Shown: piece by piece, positions 15,006 to 15,122 of the stretch
Numbering within the stretch: position 1 is the stretch's first letter
Layout of the letters: the number at the start of each line of letters is the position of its first letter
Origin: JAZDLC01 sp043802345
GTDB taxonomy: Bacteria; Planctomycetota; B15-G4; JADJEK01
Direction: 5' to 3'
NCBI GenBank assembly: GCA_043802345.1
Contig: JAZDLC010000132.1
Span: 1 to 15,122, forward strand
Length of the DNA: 15,122 nt
Translations under genes and position numbers: made by a program
The notes under the pieces: generated by a model
Databases searched by the model: none
Told to the model about the DNA's origin: nothing
What the model saw: only the letters and a program-made list of their open reading frames with translations

Positions 15006-15122
15006 TCAGCTTTCCTTGAGCGCCACCAGCACCTCGTCCGCGTGCCCATCGACCTTCACCTTCGGGAAGATCTTTTTGATGATTCCCTGCGGGTCGATGA
15101 GGAAGGTGGAGCGAATGATGCC
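15006..15122 (-). CDS. bcp: Bcp-type peroxiredoxin, C-terminal 38 residues (5' part outside the window)
   Basis: The visible end reads GIIRSTFLIDPQGIIKKIFP, then KVKVDGHADEVLVALKES-stop. This is the standard C-terminus of bacterioferritin-comigratory-protein (thioredoxin-dependent thiol peroxidase, PrxQ/Bcp), which reduces peroxides in the cytoplasm. RSTFLID is the conserved strand near the resolving part of the fold. The catalytic cysteines lie upstream, beyond the window edge, so activity cannot be judged. The gene ends at its own strong terminator and is not obviously in an operon with the regulator that follows. Confidence 0.9.
   Translation of the reverse strand, partial: GIIRSTFLIDPQGIIKKIFPKVKVDGHADEVLVALKES

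Overview
This is a GC-rich chromosomal window from a Gram-negative-type bacterium. The evidence is a fragment of an outer-membrane efflux lipoprotein, a fragment of a MacB-type permease, a Tat-exported sugar isomerase-like protein and a DUF2934 protein. The mix would suit an acidobacterial, deltaproteobacterial or related environmental (possibly metagenome-derived) lineage, but nothing here fixes the phylum. I found no rRNA, tRNA, CRISPR array, insertion sequence or phage gene.

Left part (1-3700, + strand): a DEDDh 3'-5' exonuclease, a CYTH-like/CHAD protein, an orphan ParA-type ATPase whose TTG start overlaps the CHAD stop codon, and a small secreted protein. The CHAD-ParA coupling is the most suggestive arrangement in this part. 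CHAD proteins are known to bind polyphosphate granules and ParA/McdA-type ATPases position cellular cargo, so the pair may position or segregate polyphosphate granules (inference).

Middle part (3700-8580): on the minus strand lie a Tat-signal TIM-barrel sugar isomerase-like protein and a small DUF2934 protein. Divergent from the latter, on the plus strand, is a complete Kup potassium transporter. Directly behind kup is a gene graveyard of about 1 kb: a MacB-like permease fragment cut off near the kup stop codon, an ArsB/NhaD-type permease whose middle is deleted, and the 3' end of a NodT-type outer-membrane efflux lipoprotein.

Right part (8585-15122, all minus strand): a secreted protein with four PepSY-like units, and a complete membrane pyrophosphatase with a canonical terminator. 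Next comes a large protein that I read as three RNA-polymerase-alpha-CTD-like helix-hairpin-helix domains, a sigma-70 region-4-like HTH and about six winged-helix (HARE-like) units. The window ends in the C-terminus of a Bcp-type peroxiredoxin with its own strong terminator. The alpha-CTD/sigma-4/winged-helix protein is the best candidate for an under-described regulatory or defence-related factor.
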